From an uncultured Clostridia bacterium (lineage in GTDB: Bacteria; Bacillota; Clostridia; UBA1381): a DNA stretch of 64,000 bases. The stretch lies in contig CAKSSN010000006.1 in the NCBI GenBank assembly GCA_934489015.1, positions 78,834 through 142,833 of the forward strand, given 5' to 3'. A model generated the notes under the pieces. That model saw only the letters and a program-made list of their open reading frames with translations. It made no database searches and was not told the origin of the DNA. Shown here in pieces: positions 54,160 through 63,726 of this stretch (position 1 is the first letter of the stretch; the number at the start of each line of letters is the position of its first letter). The position numbers were made by a program, and so were the translations under genes.

Positions 54160-55227
54160 ATGTTTGATAAACTTGAAGCATTAAAGGAAAAATTTGATAC
54201 TCTTGCGCAGAAAATAAGCGATCCGGAGGTTATAGCGGATCAGGATACATGGAGAAAGCTGTGCAAGGAGCATTCGGATCTTTCACCCATTATAGATAAA
54301 TACGACGAATATAAGGCTGCAAAGAATACAATTGCCGACGATAAGGAAATGCTTGCCTCATGTTCTGAAAAAGAGCTTGAAGAAATGCTCAGAGAAGAAA
54401 TATCGGAAACGGAAAAATCGCTTGCGGTTATATGCGATGAACTTAAAATTCTTCTTCTTCCGAAAGACCCGAACGATGAGAAAAACGTTATTATGGAAAT
54501 TCGCGGCGGCACTGGCGGAGAGGAAGCGGCGCTTTTTGCTGCCGACCTTATGAGAATGTATTCAATGTATGCCGAAAATCATCGCTGGAAAATTGATATA
54601 TTAAACTCAAATCCGACCGATATAGGCGGCTACAAGGAGGTTTGCTTCTCAATCGAGGGTGAGGGCGCATACAGCCGCCTTAAATTTGAAAGCGGAGTTC
54701 ACAGAGTTCAGAGAGTTCCGTCAACGGAGTCTTCCGGCAGAATACATACGTCTGCGGTTACGGTTGCCGTTTTGCCTGAGGTTGAAGAGGTTGAGGTTGA
54801 CATAAATCCGAACGACCTGAGAATTGATGTGTTCCGTGCAGGCGGACCTGGCGGGCAATGCGTAAATACGACCGACTCGGCAGTTCGTATAACTCATCTA
54901 CCGACAGGAATTGTTGTTTCCTGTCAGGATGAAAAATCACAGTTTAAAAACAAGGATAAGGCTATGAAAATTCTAAGATCGAGGATTTACGAGGTCATGG
55001 AAGCGGAGCGCCACAAGGAAATAGCGGACGAGAGAAAATCGCAGATAGGCTCCGGAGATAGAAGCGAGAGAATAAGAACGTATAATTTCCCGCAGGGCAG
55101 AGTAACGGACCACCGCATAAATCTTACAATATTTAAGCTTGAACAGTTTTTAAACGGAAATATGGACGAAATAATTGACGCGCTTATAACGGCGGATCAG
55201 AGCGAGAAGCTTGCAAAAGCCGACTGA
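54160..55227 (+). CDS. prfA: Peptide chain release factor 1
   Basis: 355 residues. RF1 reads UAA and UAG and triggers peptide release. It has the stop-codon recognition tripeptide in the P-x-T position (VPSTESSGRIHTSA, Pro187-Ser188-Thr189), which marks it as RF1 and not RF2. The peptidyl-transferase motif GGQ is at 231-233, here in RAGGPGGQCVNTTDSAVRITH rather than the more usual GAGGQHVN. ATG 54160 is chosen with GAGGAG eight bases upstream over a TTG at 54154. It heads the housekeeping operon. Confidence 0.97.
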   Translation: MFDKLEALKEKFDTLAQKISDPEVIADQDTWRKLCKEHSDLSPIIDKYDEYKAAKNTIADDKEMLASCSEKELEEMLREEISETEKSLAVICDELKILLLPKDPNDEKNVIMEIRGGTGGEEAALFAADLMRMYSMYAENHRWKIDILNSNPTDIGGYKEVCFSIEGEGAYSRLKFESGVHRVQRVPSTESSGRIHTSAVTVAVLPEVEEVEVDINPNDLRIDVFRAGGPGGQCVNTTDSAVRITHLPTGIVVSCQDEKSQFKNKDKAMKILRSRIYEVMEAERHKEIADERKSQIGSGDRSERIRTYNFPQGRVTDHRINLTIFKLEQFLNGNMDEIIDALITADQSEKLAKAD

Positions 55228-55247
55228 CCGAAAGGAAAATGAATATT

Positions 55248-55898
55248 ATGAAAAAAAGAAATAAAATTTTGCTTATCATTCTTATAGTAATTGCCGTTAT
55301 CGCAGGCGGCGCATACTGCACGTATAAATTTTATTTGGAGCCTGTTGTGCTTGAAAAAACGCTTGAAAAGGCGCAGGCTGTTTTAAATGATGAAAAGGTG
55401 CAGAGCGAGGTTGAAAAATTCGTTGAGGATATGGTGCAAAGCGGCGTTTTGCAGGACAGCGATTTAAAGGAATATATAGATTATAAGGCAAAGGAAGAGG
55501 CGGCGAAAGCTCAAAAAGAACAGGCTGCTGCCGAAAATAACGGATCAGGCAGCGGCTCAAATTCGGGCGGCAGCTCAAATTCCGGAGGTGCGAAAAACGG
55601 CGGTAACACGGCTGCCGAAAACGGCGGCGCAGTGCAGACAGAAGCTCCGAAGCCGACACCCGCACCGACAAATCAGCCGAAAAAAACGCTTATGGAACGC
55701 GTAAAAGAGTCAATGACCGCTGATGAATTTTCGTTTGCGATGTCTATTTACGGAAAAATCGATGTAAATTATGTGCTTTCAAACATAAACTCAAACCGTG
55801 AGGAAGTAAAGGACTATGTGAAGAGCCACCTGTCAGGCAGCGAAATTTCAAAAAGCCTTAACATATATGCAAAGTATTCATATCTTTTGAGCGAATAG
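55248..55898 (+). CDS. Membrane-anchored protein of unknown function with low-complexity linker
   Basis: About 216 residues. One N-terminal TM helix (KILLIILIVIAVIAGGAYCTYKF), a charged helical segment (EKTLEKAQAVLNDEKVQSEVEKFVEDMV), a Gly/Ser/Asn-rich linker, a Pro/Thr stretch (APKPTPAPTNQPKK) and a small C-terminal helical domain (SMTADEFSFAMSIYGKIDVNYVLS). Start 55248 is preferred over 55239 because AAAGGA lies too close to the latter. I do not recognise the family. It lies between prfA and trmL and seems co-transcribed, facing outwards by topology. Confidence 0.75.
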   Translation: MKKRNKILLIILIVIAVIAGGAYCTYKFYLEPVVLEKTLEKAQAVLNDEKVQSEVEKFVEDMVQSGVLQDSDLKEYIDYKAKEEAAKAQKEQAAAENNGSGSGSNSGGSSNSGGAKNGGNTAAENGGAVQTEAPKPTPAPTNQPKKTLMERVKESMTADEFSFAMSIYGKIDVNYVLSNINSNREEVKDYVKSHLSGSEISKSLNIYAKYSYLLSE

Positions 55899-55910
55899 GG
55901 GGCGCGGAAT

Positions 55911-56414
55911 TTGTTTAATATTGTTCTGCATGAGCCGGAGATACCGCAAAATACCGGAAATATTGCCCGCACGTGCGCGGCAACAGGCTCAAAGCTTCAC
56001 ATTATAAAGCCGATGGGCTTTGAAATTGATGATAAAAAACTAAAGCGCGCCGGGCTTGATTACTGGCATTTGCTCGGCGTTGTATACTATGAAAATCTTG
56101 AGGATTTTTATGAGAAAAATCCCGGAGCAAGCTGTTATTATGCGTCTACTAAGGCGGTAAACCGATATTGTGATGTAAGCTTTCACGACGGCGATTATAT
56201 ATTTTTCGGCAAGGAAACAAAGGGGCTGCCGGAGGAGCTTTTGTATAAAAACAAGGACAGATGCATAAGAATACCGATGATAAGCGAAGCGAGAAGCTTA
56301 AATCTTTCAAACTCGGCGGCAATTGTCGTTTATGAAGCGCTCAGGCAAAACTCGTTTCTTAATCTTCAGGAAACGGGCAACCTTACAAAATTTAACTGGA
56401 CGGAGGCAAAATAA
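55911..56414 (+). CDS. trmL: tRNA (cytidine/uridine(34)-2'-O)-methyltransferase
   Basis: 167 residues of the SpoU/SPOUT superfamily at typical TrmL length. Motifs: HEPEIPQNTGNIARTCAATG at the N-terminus (motif 1), FFGKETKGLPEEL (motif 2) and RSLNLSNSAAIVVYEALRQ (motif 3, the knotted AdoMet-binding region). It methylates the wobble ribose of leucine tRNAs. The start is TTG at 55911 with a GGGGG-rich site upstream. The downstream gene starts on the next base after its stop, so the two are translationally coupled. Confidence 0.95.
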   Translation: MFNIVLHEPEIPQNTGNIARTCAATGSKLHIIKPMGFEIDDKKLKRAGLDYWHLLGVVYYENLEDFYEKNPGASCYYASTKAVNRYCDVSFHDGDYIFFGKETKGLPEELLYKNKDRCIRIPMISEARSLNLSNSAAIVVYEALRQNSFLNLQETGNLTKFNWTEAK

Positions 56415-57284
56415 ATGTATGATATAAAAATTATGGTAGACTCGGCGGCGGATTTATCCGATGAGGTGCGCGAAAAATACGGAATTGGAATTGTTCCGCT
56501 TTTGAGCGTGTTTGATGAAAAATCATATATTATAGGCGAGGAGCTTTCAAATGAGGATTTTTACGGTATGCTTTCAAAAAGCAAGAAGCTTCCGAAAACC
56601 TCTCAGACGCCGTATGCTTCAATGTATGATATACTTTTAAAGGAAACAAAGGAGCATGAAGCCGTTGTTTACATAACGCTTTCTTCTGTTGCGAGCGGAC
56701 AAAATCATACGGCGCATCTTGTAAGAGATGATATAATTGAAAACGGAAACCCCGACGCAAAGCTTATAATTGTTGACTCAATGTCGTTTTCAATTCTTAT
56801 AGGCAGAACGGCGATAGAGGCGGTAAAATACGTAAATGAGGGATTTTCTCCCGAAGAAGTTGCCGAAAAGGCGCAGAAATATATTAAGTCATGGCATCCG
56901 CTTATTCTTGTGAGCGACCTTATGTATCTTGAAAAGGGAGGAAGGCTTAATACAGCTGCGGCAGTGCTTGGCACTCTTCTTGATGTAAAGCCCGTGCTTA
57001 CAATATCGGAGGGGCTTGTTGACGTTGAGTCGAAGCTCAGAGGTAAAAAGAAGATATTTAAAAAGCTTTGCGATATGGCAGGCGAATATGAAGGCTTTGA
57101 CGAGGACGCAAAGGAATTTATTGTTATTGACTCCGACAAGACTATGGGTGATGAGCTTGAAGCTATGGTAAAGGATGAGTTTGAAACCGATAACGGCGTT
57201 TTGCGCAGCGAGTTTGGTCCCCTGATCGGTACAAATCTCGGTGCAGGCGCGGCTGCGGTGGTATTTAAGGTTAAGGAGATGTAG
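56415..57284 (+). CDS. DegV-family fatty-acid-binding protein
   Basis: 289 residues. DegV features: MVDSAADLSDEVREKYGIGIVPL at the N-terminus, KTSQTPYASMYDILL (the TSQPS-like site), ITLSSVASGQNHTA and LMYLEKGGRLNTAAAVLGTLLDVKPVL. These proteins bind fatty acids and serve as FakB-type subunits of fatty acid kinase in Firmicutes; FakA is not in the window. The ATG abuts the trmL stop, with GGAGG inside the end of trmL. Confidence 0.93.
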   Translation: MYDIKIMVDSAADLSDEVREKYGIGIVPLLSVFDEKSYIIGEELSNEDFYGMLSKSKKLPKTSQTPYASMYDILLKETKEHEAVVYITLSSVASGQNHTAHLVRDDIIENGNPDAKLIIVDSMSFSILIGRTAIEAVKYVNEGFSPEEVAEKAQKYIKSWHPLILVSDLMYLEKGGRLNTAAAVLGTLLDVKPVLTISEGLVDVESKLRGKKKIFKKLCDMAGEYEGFDEDAKEFIVIDSDKTMGDELEAMVKDEFETDNGVLRSEFGPLIGTNLGAGAAAVVFKVKEM

Positions 57285-57290
57285 TTTAAA

Positions 57291-58499
57291 ATGAAGTATA
57301 TTGTAGTTCTTGGTGACGGTATGGCAGATTACGGCATTGACGAATTTGGCGGAAAAACGGTGCTTGATGTTGCGGATAAGCCGAATATTGACTATATGTC
57401 AAAACACGGCGAGCTTGGACTTGTAAAAACGGTTGCCGACGGAATGAAGCCCGGCAGCGATGTTGCAAATCTTTCGGTTATGGGTTATGACACAAGGCAG
57501 TTTTACACGGGCAGATCTCCGCTTGAGGCAGCAAGCATAGGCGTTGAGCTCAAGGAAACGGATGTAACGTTTCGCTGCAACCTTGTAACGCTCTCAGGTG
57601 AAGAAAATTACGAGGATAAAACCATGCTTGACTATTCGTCCGGAGAAATAACAACTGCGGAGGCAAGAGAGCTTATAGCCGCTGTTGCCAAAGAGCTTGA
57701 TACGGACGTTATAAAATTTTATCCCGGCGTAAGCTATCGTCACCTTACTGTATGGGACGGCGGCTCGACCGACGTTGAGCTGACTCCGCCGCATGATATT
57801 TCCGACAGAAAAATTAAGGATTATCTGCCCAAAGGTGAACATTCGGCGGAAATTCTCGAAATGATGAAAAAATCTGAGGAGATTTTGAAAAATCATCCCG
57901 TAAATCTTGAAAGAATTAAAAACGGCAAAAATCCGGCAACATCAATTTGGATATGGGGCGAGGGCAAAAAGCCGCAGCTGTCGCTTTTTGAGAAAAAATA
58001 TGGTCTTAAGGGCAGCGTTATATCGGCGGTTGACCTTATAAAAGGCATCGCAATATGCGCAGGCATGAGATCAATTGACGTTGACGGCGCAACGGGTACG
58101 TATGAAACGAATTTTGACGGAAAGGCTGACGCTGCTTTAAAGGCGCTTTTAGAGGACGGCGACGATTTTATTTACATACATATGGAAGCTCCCGACGAGT
58201 GCGGTCATCAGGGCGACGCGCCGCATAAAAAGCTTTCCGTTGAGCTTATAGACGAAAAGGTTGTCGGCAAAATGAGAAAGGTTCTTTCCGATAAGGGCGT
58301 GGAGTATAAAATGCTTATAATGCCGGATCATCCGACGCCGATTAAGCTTAAAACCCATGTAAGCGACCCTGTTCCTTATGTTATATATTCATCAAAAGAA
58401 GAAACAGCTTCAGGTCTTGATTACAATGAAGAAAATGCAAAGCAAACCGGTATATACATTGAAGAGGGCTGCACGCTGATGGACAAATTCCTTAAATAA
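57291..58499 (+). CDS. apgM: 2,3-bisphosphoglycerate-independent phosphoglycerate mutase, archaeal type
   Basis: 402 residues of the ApgM branch of the alkaline phosphatase superfamily; it interconverts 3- and 2-phosphoglycerate. Features: VVLGDGMADYGIDEFGGKTVLDVADKPNIDYM at the N-terminus, the catalytic serine in GSDVANLSVMGYD, GRSPLEAASIGV, and the metal ligands in HMEAPDECGHQGD and MPDHPTP. ApgM occurs in many anaerobic Clostridia as well as archaea. It begins 6 bp after degV. Confidence 0.95.
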   Translation: MKYIVVLGDGMADYGIDEFGGKTVLDVADKPNIDYMSKHGELGLVKTVADGMKPGSDVANLSVMGYDTRQFYTGRSPLEAASIGVELKETDVTFRCNLVTLSGEENYEDKTMLDYSSGEITTAEARELIAAVAKELDTDVIKFYPGVSYRHLTVWDGGSTDVELTPPHDISDRKIKDYLPKGEHSAEILEMMKKSEEILKNHPVNLERIKNGKNPATSIWIWGEGKKPQLSLFEKKYGLKGSVISAVDLIKGIAICAGMRSIDVDGATGTYETNFDGKADAALKALLEDGDDFIYIHMEAPDECGHQGDAPHKKLSVELIDEKVVGKMRKVLSDKGVEYKMLIMPDHPTPIKLKTHVSDPVPYVIYSSKEETASGLDYNEENAKQTGIYIEEGCTLMDKFLK

Positions 58500-58514
58500 G
58501 AGGGTGCTGTTAAA

Positions 58515-59693
58515 TTGAAGCTTAAACACAAAACCTTAAAAATAATAGCCGGAATTTTGATTTTAGCGCTTGTTGTAACGGTTATTATTCTGGCGCTGCC
58601 GAAAATAATGGATTTTGCAGTTTATATTCTGCGGCTTTTCCTGCCGTTTATAATTGCATATTTGTTTGCTTTGGCTGTAAATCCACTTGTGAGAAAAATG
58701 CAGCAGAAGCTCCATATTCCGCGAACGGCGGCAAGCGCGGTTGTTATAGTTCTTCTTGTCGGCGGACTCGGAAGCATTATAGCGTGGGCGCTTTATAAAA
58801 TTATAAACGAGAGCAAGACGCTTTACAGTCAGTTCCCGCAGATTTATGCGTCGCTGACGCAGGAGATTGAAATTATTAAGATAAAGCTTTCGGGAATATA
58901 CGATAATTTCCCTCCGAATATTCAGCAGTCGCTGCAATCTGTAAGCGAATCGGTTTCGTCTGCAGCGGCGAATATTATAAACACAAAGTCTATGCCTATT
59001 GTGATAAGCGCAGGCTCGGTTGCAAAGGCGTTTCCTAAAGCGCTTGTTTCAACAATCGTTTTTCTGCTTGCCACGTTCTTTATCATATCCGATTTTGAGC
59101 ACGTGAACATGGTTGTTAAAAAACCGTTCAGACAAAGCACGCATGAAAAGCTTGCAATTTTAAGCGAGCAGATAAAAAAATATCTCGGCGGATATATAAA
59201 GGCGCAGGGCATTATAATGATTGTGGTGTTCTTTATACTTTTTATCGGCCTGAGCATTTTGAAAATAGAATACGGGCTTTTAATTGCGCTCGGTACGGCG
59301 TTTCTTGACGCACTGCCGTTTTTCGGCAGTGGAGCGGTGCTTTGGCCGTGGTCGATAATCAGCTTTATAACAGGCAATTTTAAAACGGGCTTCGGACTGA
59401 TTATAATGTATGTTATAATTATAATTACAAGACAGAGTATAGAGCCTAAAATTGTGAGTAAAAATATAGGCATGAATCCGCTTTTAACGCTTATATCCAT
59501 GTATCTGGGCTTTAAGCTTCTGAGCATCGGCGGAATGATTTTGGGACCGATTATACTTATGCTTGTATTCAGCTTCTATAAGGCGCATATGTTTGACGCG
59601 CCGATTGATTTTATCAAAAAAATGCAGCATTATTTGTCCGAACGTCTGCATGAAATGAAAATACAATTTATTAAATTTTGGGAGAGTGACTGA
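58515..59693 (+). CDS. AI-2E family transporter (YtvI-like)
   Basis: 392 residues with eight or so hydrophobic segments. Typical family stretches are FLPFIIAYLFALAVNPLVRKM near the N-terminus, KYLGGYIKAQGIIMIVVFFILFIGL, LDALPFFGSGAVLWPW and GMNPLLTLISMYLGFKLLSIGGMILGPI at the C-terminus. The family includes TqsA exporters and the sporulation protein YtvI; in Clostridia the latter is a likely match. The start is TTG at 58515 with GAGGGTG upstream. Its stop lies just before the metG start. Confidence 0.88.
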   Translation: MKLKHKTLKIIAGILILALVVTVIILALPKIMDFAVYILRLFLPFIIAYLFALAVNPLVRKMQQKLHIPRTAASAVVIVLLVGGLGSIIAWALYKIINESKTLYSQFPQIYASLTQEIEIIKIKLSGIYDNFPPNIQQSLQSVSESVSSAAANIINTKSMPIVISAGSVAKAFPKALVSTIVFLLATFFIISDFEHVNMVVKKPFRQSTHEKLAILSEQIKKYLGGYIKAQGIIMIVVFFILFIGLSILKIEYGLLIALGTAFLDALPFFGSGAVLWPWSIISFITGNFKTGFGLIIMYVIIIITRQSIEPKIVSKNIGMNPLLTLISMYLGFKLLSIGGMILGPIILMLVFSFYKAHMFDAPIDFIKKMQHYLSERLHEMKIQFIKFWESD

Positions 59694-59694
59694 T

Positions 59695-61617
59695 TTGGAA
59701 AAATTTTATATCACAACAGCAATTGCGTATACCTCGCGCAAACCGCACATAGGAAACACGTATGAAATTATTCTTACCGACGCCATTGCGCGTTTTAACC
59801 GTTATATAGGAAAGGATGTTTTCTTCCTCACCGGTACGGACGAGCATGGCCAGAAAATACAGGAGATTGCGGAAGCGGCAGGTATATCGCCGCAGAGCTA
59901 TGTTGATAAAATAGCAGAGCAGATAAAAGATATTGCCGATATGCTTAATATCAGCTACGATAAATTTATACGCACAACGGATGATTATCATGTTGAGGCG
60001 GTAAAGAAGATATTTACAAAGCTTTACGAGCAGGGAGATATTTATAAGGGCGAATATGAGGGCTGGTACTGTACTCCGTGCGAATCGTTCTGGACGGAAA
60101 CTCAGCTTGTTGACGGCAAGTGCCCCGACTGCGGACGCGAGGTTAAAAAGACAAAGGAAGAAGCTTACTTCTTCAAAATGAGCAAGTATCAAGATAGACT
60201 CATTAAATACATTGAGGACCATCCGGAATTTATTCAGCCGGAGTCGAGAAAAAAAGAAATGCTCAATAACTTCCTTAAGGTCGGACTTCAGGATCTGTGT
60301 GTTTCAAGAACAAGCTTTACATGGGGTATCCCGGTAGAGTTTGACAAGGGTCATGTTATTTATGTGTGGATTGACGCGCTTTCAAACTATATAACCGCGC
60401 TCGGCTATACACCCGAAAACAAGGGCGAGCTTTATAAAAAATACTGGCCGGCAGATGTTCATGTAATCGGTAAGGATATTCTGAGATTTCATACAATTTA
60501 CTGGCCGATTATGCTGATGGCTCTCGGTGAGCCGCTTCCAAAGCAGGTGTTCGGTCATCCGTGGATGCTTTTCGGCGAAGAAAAAATGAGCAAATCAAGA
60601 GGCAATGTAATTTACGCTGAGGACCTTGTACGCCATTTCGGAGTTGACGCTGTCAGATATTATTCGCTGCATGAAATGCCCTTTGCGCAGGACGGGAATA
60701 TAACATATAATGTGTTCATTTCGAGATATAATTCAGAGCTTGCAAACACTCTCGGAAATCTTGTTACGAGAACGGCGGCAATGGTTAATAAATATTTCGG
60801 CGGAAGCGTTCCGGTGTGCGGCGCACACGGAGAGTTTGACGATGAGCTTAAGAAAGTAATTTCCGAAAGCATTGAAAATATACAGGCAAAAATGAAAACT
60901 CTTCATGTTGCCGACAGCATTGATGAGATATGGAAAATTGTAAACCGTGCGAATAAGTATATTGATGAAACAACGCCTTGGATTTTGGCTAAAAATCCCG
61001 ATGACAGCGACAGGCTTTCAACGGTTCTTTACAATCTTCTCGAAACGATAAGAATAATCGCATCATTGCTTTCGCCGTTTATGCCGGAAACGTCGGAAAA
61101 AATCGCAAAGGAAATCGGCGCGGATGATATTTCCTTTGAAAGCATAAAAGCTTTCGGCGGCTATAAAACGGGCACAAGAGTGGGCGAAGCGGCTGTACTT
61201 TTTGCAAGAATTGACGCTGATAAGAAGCTTGCCGAGCTTGAAGAGGAAATGGCAGCGCAGACGGAAAAGAAAATTGAAATAGCACCCTTTAAGGATTATA
61301 TAGACTTTGAGGACTTTGAAAAGCTTGACATAAGAGTCGGTAAGGTAATCGAGTGTGAAAAAGTTCCGAAATCTTCAAAACTTTTGAGATTTACTCTTGA
61401 GGTAGGAAGCGAAACAAGACAGATTTTGTCCGGAATTTCAAAGTATCATACGCCGGAAGAGCTGATAGGGAAAAATGTTATATTTATAGCAAACCTTAAG
61501 CCCAGAAAAATTATGGGTCTTGAATCCTGCGGCATGATTTTATCTGCTGAGTTTGAGGACGGACTTACCGCATTAACAACGATAAAGGATATTCAAAGCG
61601 GAGCGGAAATTGTCTGA
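59695..61617 (+). CDS. metG: Methionyl-tRNA synthetase
   Basis: 640 residues. Class I signature KPHIGNTY (H18-I-G-N), zinc site CTPCESF...CPDCG, and KMSKS at 297-301. The anticodon domain is followed by a C-terminal tRNA-binding OB domain (DFEKLDIRVGKVIECEKVPKSSKLLRFTLEVG). TTG at 59695 is preferred over the in-frame GTG at 59686, which overlaps the GGGAG ribosome site; the resulting MEKFYITTAIAY N-terminus is typical. It is the last gene of the operon, followed by a strong terminator. Confidence 0.97.
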   Translation: MEKFYITTAIAYTSRKPHIGNTYEIILTDAIARFNRYIGKDVFFLTGTDEHGQKIQEIAEAAGISPQSYVDKIAEQIKDIADMLNISYDKFIRTTDDYHVEAVKKIFTKLYEQGDIYKGEYEGWYCTPCESFWTETQLVDGKCPDCGREVKKTKEEAYFFKMSKYQDRLIKYIEDHPEFIQPESRKKEMLNNFLKVGLQDLCVSRTSFTWGIPVEFDKGHVIYVWIDALSNYITALGYTPENKGELYKKYWPADVHVIGKDILRFHTIYWPIMLMALGEPLPKQVFGHPWMLFGEEKMSKSRGNVIYAEDLVRHFGVDAVRYYSLHEMPFAQDGNITYNVFISRYNSELANTLGNLVTRTAAMVNKYFGGSVPVCGAHGEFDDELKKVISESIENIQAKMKTLHVADSIDEIWKIVNRANKYIDETTPWILAKNPDDSDRLSTVLYNLLETIRIIASLLSPFMPETSEKIAKEIGADDISFESIKAFGGYKTGTRVGEAAVLFARIDADKKLAELEEEMAAQTEKKIEIAPFKDYIDFEDFEKLDIRVGKVIECEKVPKSSKLLRFTLEVGSETRQILSGISKYHTPEELIGKNVIFIANLKPRKIMGLESCGMILSAEFEDGLTALTTIKDIQSGAEIV

Positions 61618-61650
61618 TAAGGCGCTTTGAATTGATAAAGCAGATATAGA

Positions 61651-61696
61651 AGCCGGGCGGCAAAGCTTTTGCCGCCCGGCTTCTGTGTGTTTTTTC
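61651..61696 (+). terminator. Strong intrinsic terminator after metG
   Basis: AGCCGGGCGGCAAA at 61651-61664 pairs perfectly with 61668-61681 across a three-base loop, followed by a T-rich run ending in TTTTTT. Confidence 0.92.
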
Positions 61697-61754
61697 TTGC
61701 AAATCAAAGCTTTTTTACATTTCTTTTTGCCTGCTTTTTGACAAAAAAGTAAAT

Positions 61755-61786
61755 GGCGCTGCATACAAAACATGGTATGCAGCGCC
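61755..61786 (-). terminator. Intrinsic terminator of the - strand SLH gene
   Basis: GGCGCTGCATAC at 61755-61766 pairs perfectly with 61775-61786. Read on the - strand the hairpin is followed by a T-rich run, ending transcription of the converging SLH gene. Confidence 0.8.
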
Positions 61787-61811
61787 GTTTTATAAGCTGA
61801 TCTGCAGCTGT

Positions 61812-63440
61812 TTAATTGTTGTTTAACGCGTTTAGTGCGCCGCAAAGTATTTTTGCTGTTTCTGCGCGTGTTGCCCTGTCAAAAGGAGCAAATTCTGAAT
61901 TGCTTTTTCCGGAAACAATGCCGAGCTCTTTCATCAGATAAACGGCGTTCTTTGCATAATCGCTTATGTTTTCATCATCCGCAAACGGTGTATATTCGGA
62001 AGAAGCGCTTTTTTTCATACAACGTGCAAGCATTACGCATATATCCTGCCTTGAAATGCTGTCAAACGGCTTGTATTCCGACTCCGAAACGCCTGTTGTA
62101 ATCCCGTTTTTATATGCGTATGATACGCCGGAAGCAAACCAGTCGCTGTCCGATACGTCGGAAAACGGTGTATCGGTATCGCTGTAATCCGCGTCCGATG
62201 CGCGCATAAGCATTGCGGAAAATTCAGCTCTTGTAACAAAGCTTTCCGGAGCAAAGAGGTTTTCTTCAACCCCGTTTAAAATGCCTTTTTCGGTAAGTGC
62301 GTTTATTGCTTCGTAAGCAAAATGGTCTTTTGAAACGTCTTTAAAATCCGCCTGCGTAGGAGTAGGTGTCGGTGCAGGGCTCGGAGTCGGCTTTTCTGAC
62401 GGATTTGGCGACGGTGTCGGCAATTCGGATGGAGTATCCGACGGCGTCGGTGTTTCAGGCGGCGCCGGCGTTTGTGAAGCGTCCGACGGCTTTATTTCAA
62501 GTATTTTATCAACAGCCCTGTCTATTGCCGTCTGCGCCGGAGCGGGGTTATAAAGGACGGTAAGCGCCTTATTGTAAAGCTTTAAATTATCCTCGTTTTT
62601 CAAAAGCGTGTCAACATCGTTTTTTGCGTGAAAGTCGGCAAAGGTCATTATAAGCTCGTCCTTGTCAACTATTCGCCTTACCGGCGTTTCGGAAAAATAT
62701 GTATCCGCACCGAGATCGGCACCGTTTCCGTATACGGAAAACTGCCATCTTAAAACGTCCTCTTCGGTAACAGGTACGGCGGACGGGCTGACGTTCGGAA
62801 ATTCGTTTGTAACCATTAAAACAAATCGGCTTTCGGCGGTGTAGTCGCCCTTTTTAAGCTTAAATCTGTCGGACGGAGTTTTATAATAGTCGCCTACGTA
62901 TTTCCTGAGATATGTAGGCACTCTGTATTCCTCATCTTCTCCGGTGTCCGTATATTCTTCCTTTATTCCCGTAAGCTCAAAATTATGCTCTATCGTTCCG
63001 CTTACCGAATATGCGTTTTTCTCCTGCGAATAATAATCATCAAGAAAATCAACAAGAACCTGAGAAGCCCTTTCGTATTTTCTTGCCGAAATTCCCTGCG
63101 GCATAATAACAAATCCCTGTCCCAAAACCGTTTTTTCAACAGATATGTAAAGCTTAACGCTTCTGCCGCGATGGTCAACCGAAATCATGTTTTCCGCCGC
63201 GCTGTTAAGCGCCTTGTATGCCTCGTCACTGTCGGATGAGTTTTTTATTTCATTAAGACCCTTTTCATATGCTTCGTCAAGCTTCTGCTTGTTTTCCGCG
63301 TTGTAGTCGCTTTCGTCATATTTTTCATAGAGCTTTGTAAGCTCTGCCGCTGCCTGCGTTTTATTGCCCGATGAAGCGTAAACCGGTATGAGCGCACAAA
63401 GCACGGCTGAAATTATTGCAAGTGATATTATCTTTTTCAT
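61812..63440 (-). CDS. SLH-domain cell-surface protein
   Basis: About 542 residues. The ATG at 63440 is preceded by AGGAGG (- strand) and starts a signal peptide (MKKIISLAIISAVLCALIPVYAS); a longer in-frame extension spans the promoter and is rejected. A helical FIVAR-like N-terminal part (AAELTKLYEKYDESDYNAENKQKLDEAYEKGL) is followed by a unique domain (~100-330), a Pro/Thr/Ser-rich spacer (PTPSDTPSELPTPSPNPS) and three C-terminal SLH repeats (FKDVSKDHFAYEAI, FSDVSDSDWFASGV, FADDENISDYAKNA). The SLH set binds secondary wall polymer. Function of the middle domain is unknown. It is a single-gene unit with its own promoter and terminator. Confidence 0.88.
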   Translation of the reverse strand: MKKIISLAIISAVLCALIPVYASSGNKTQAAAELTKLYEKYDESDYNAENKQKLDEAYEKGLNEIKNSSDSDEAYKALNSAAENMISVDHRGRSVKLYISVEKTVLGQGFVIMPQGISARKYERASQVLVDFLDDYYSQEKNAYSVSGTIEHNFELTGIKEEYTDTGEDEEYRVPTYLRKYVGDYYKTPSDRFKLKKGDYTAESRFVLMVTNEFPNVSPSAVPVTEEDVLRWQFSVYGNGADLGADTYFSETPVRRIVDKDELIMTFADFHAKNDVDTLLKNEDNLKLYNKALTVLYNPAPAQTAIDRAVDKILEIKPSDASQTPAPPETPTPSDTPSELPTPSPNPSEKPTPSPAPTPTPTQADFKDVSKDHFAYEAINALTEKGILNGVEENLFAPESFVTRAEFSAMLMRASDADYSDTDTPFSDVSDSDWFASGVSYAYKNGITTGVSESEYKPFDSISRQDICVMLARCMKKSASSEYTPFADDENISDYAKNAVYLMKELGIVSGKSNSEFAPFDRATRAETAKILCGALNALNNN

Positions 63441-63503
63441 TGTTTCCTCCTGAATTGTTTTGTTAATATAAATAAGCTTTGTGTAGCTTTTTCGCCTGAT
63501 TAT

Positions 63504-63532
63504 ACTATAGCATAAATTTTTAATTATGTCAA
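63504..63532 (-). promoter_or_regulatory. Promoter of the - strand SLH gene
   Basis: On the - strand TTGACA (63532-63527), a 17-bp spacer and TATAGT (63509-63504), followed by a ~60-base leader to the AGGAGG site and ATG at 63440. Confidence 0.9.
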
Positions 63533-63726
63533 GGGAATACGCAAAAGTGAATAAAATTTCACATTTGTGAATCAATTGGCAGACGTTTAAATTAGCATAA
63601 AAAGCATGAGATTTAGCAGCGGTATATATTTATCCGTAAGATACAAGCGTCTTTTCGGAAAAGGAAAAAAGAGTAGGCACTGTATTGTCTGTCCCGATGT
63701 GTATGTATTGACCCATTTAGATATAT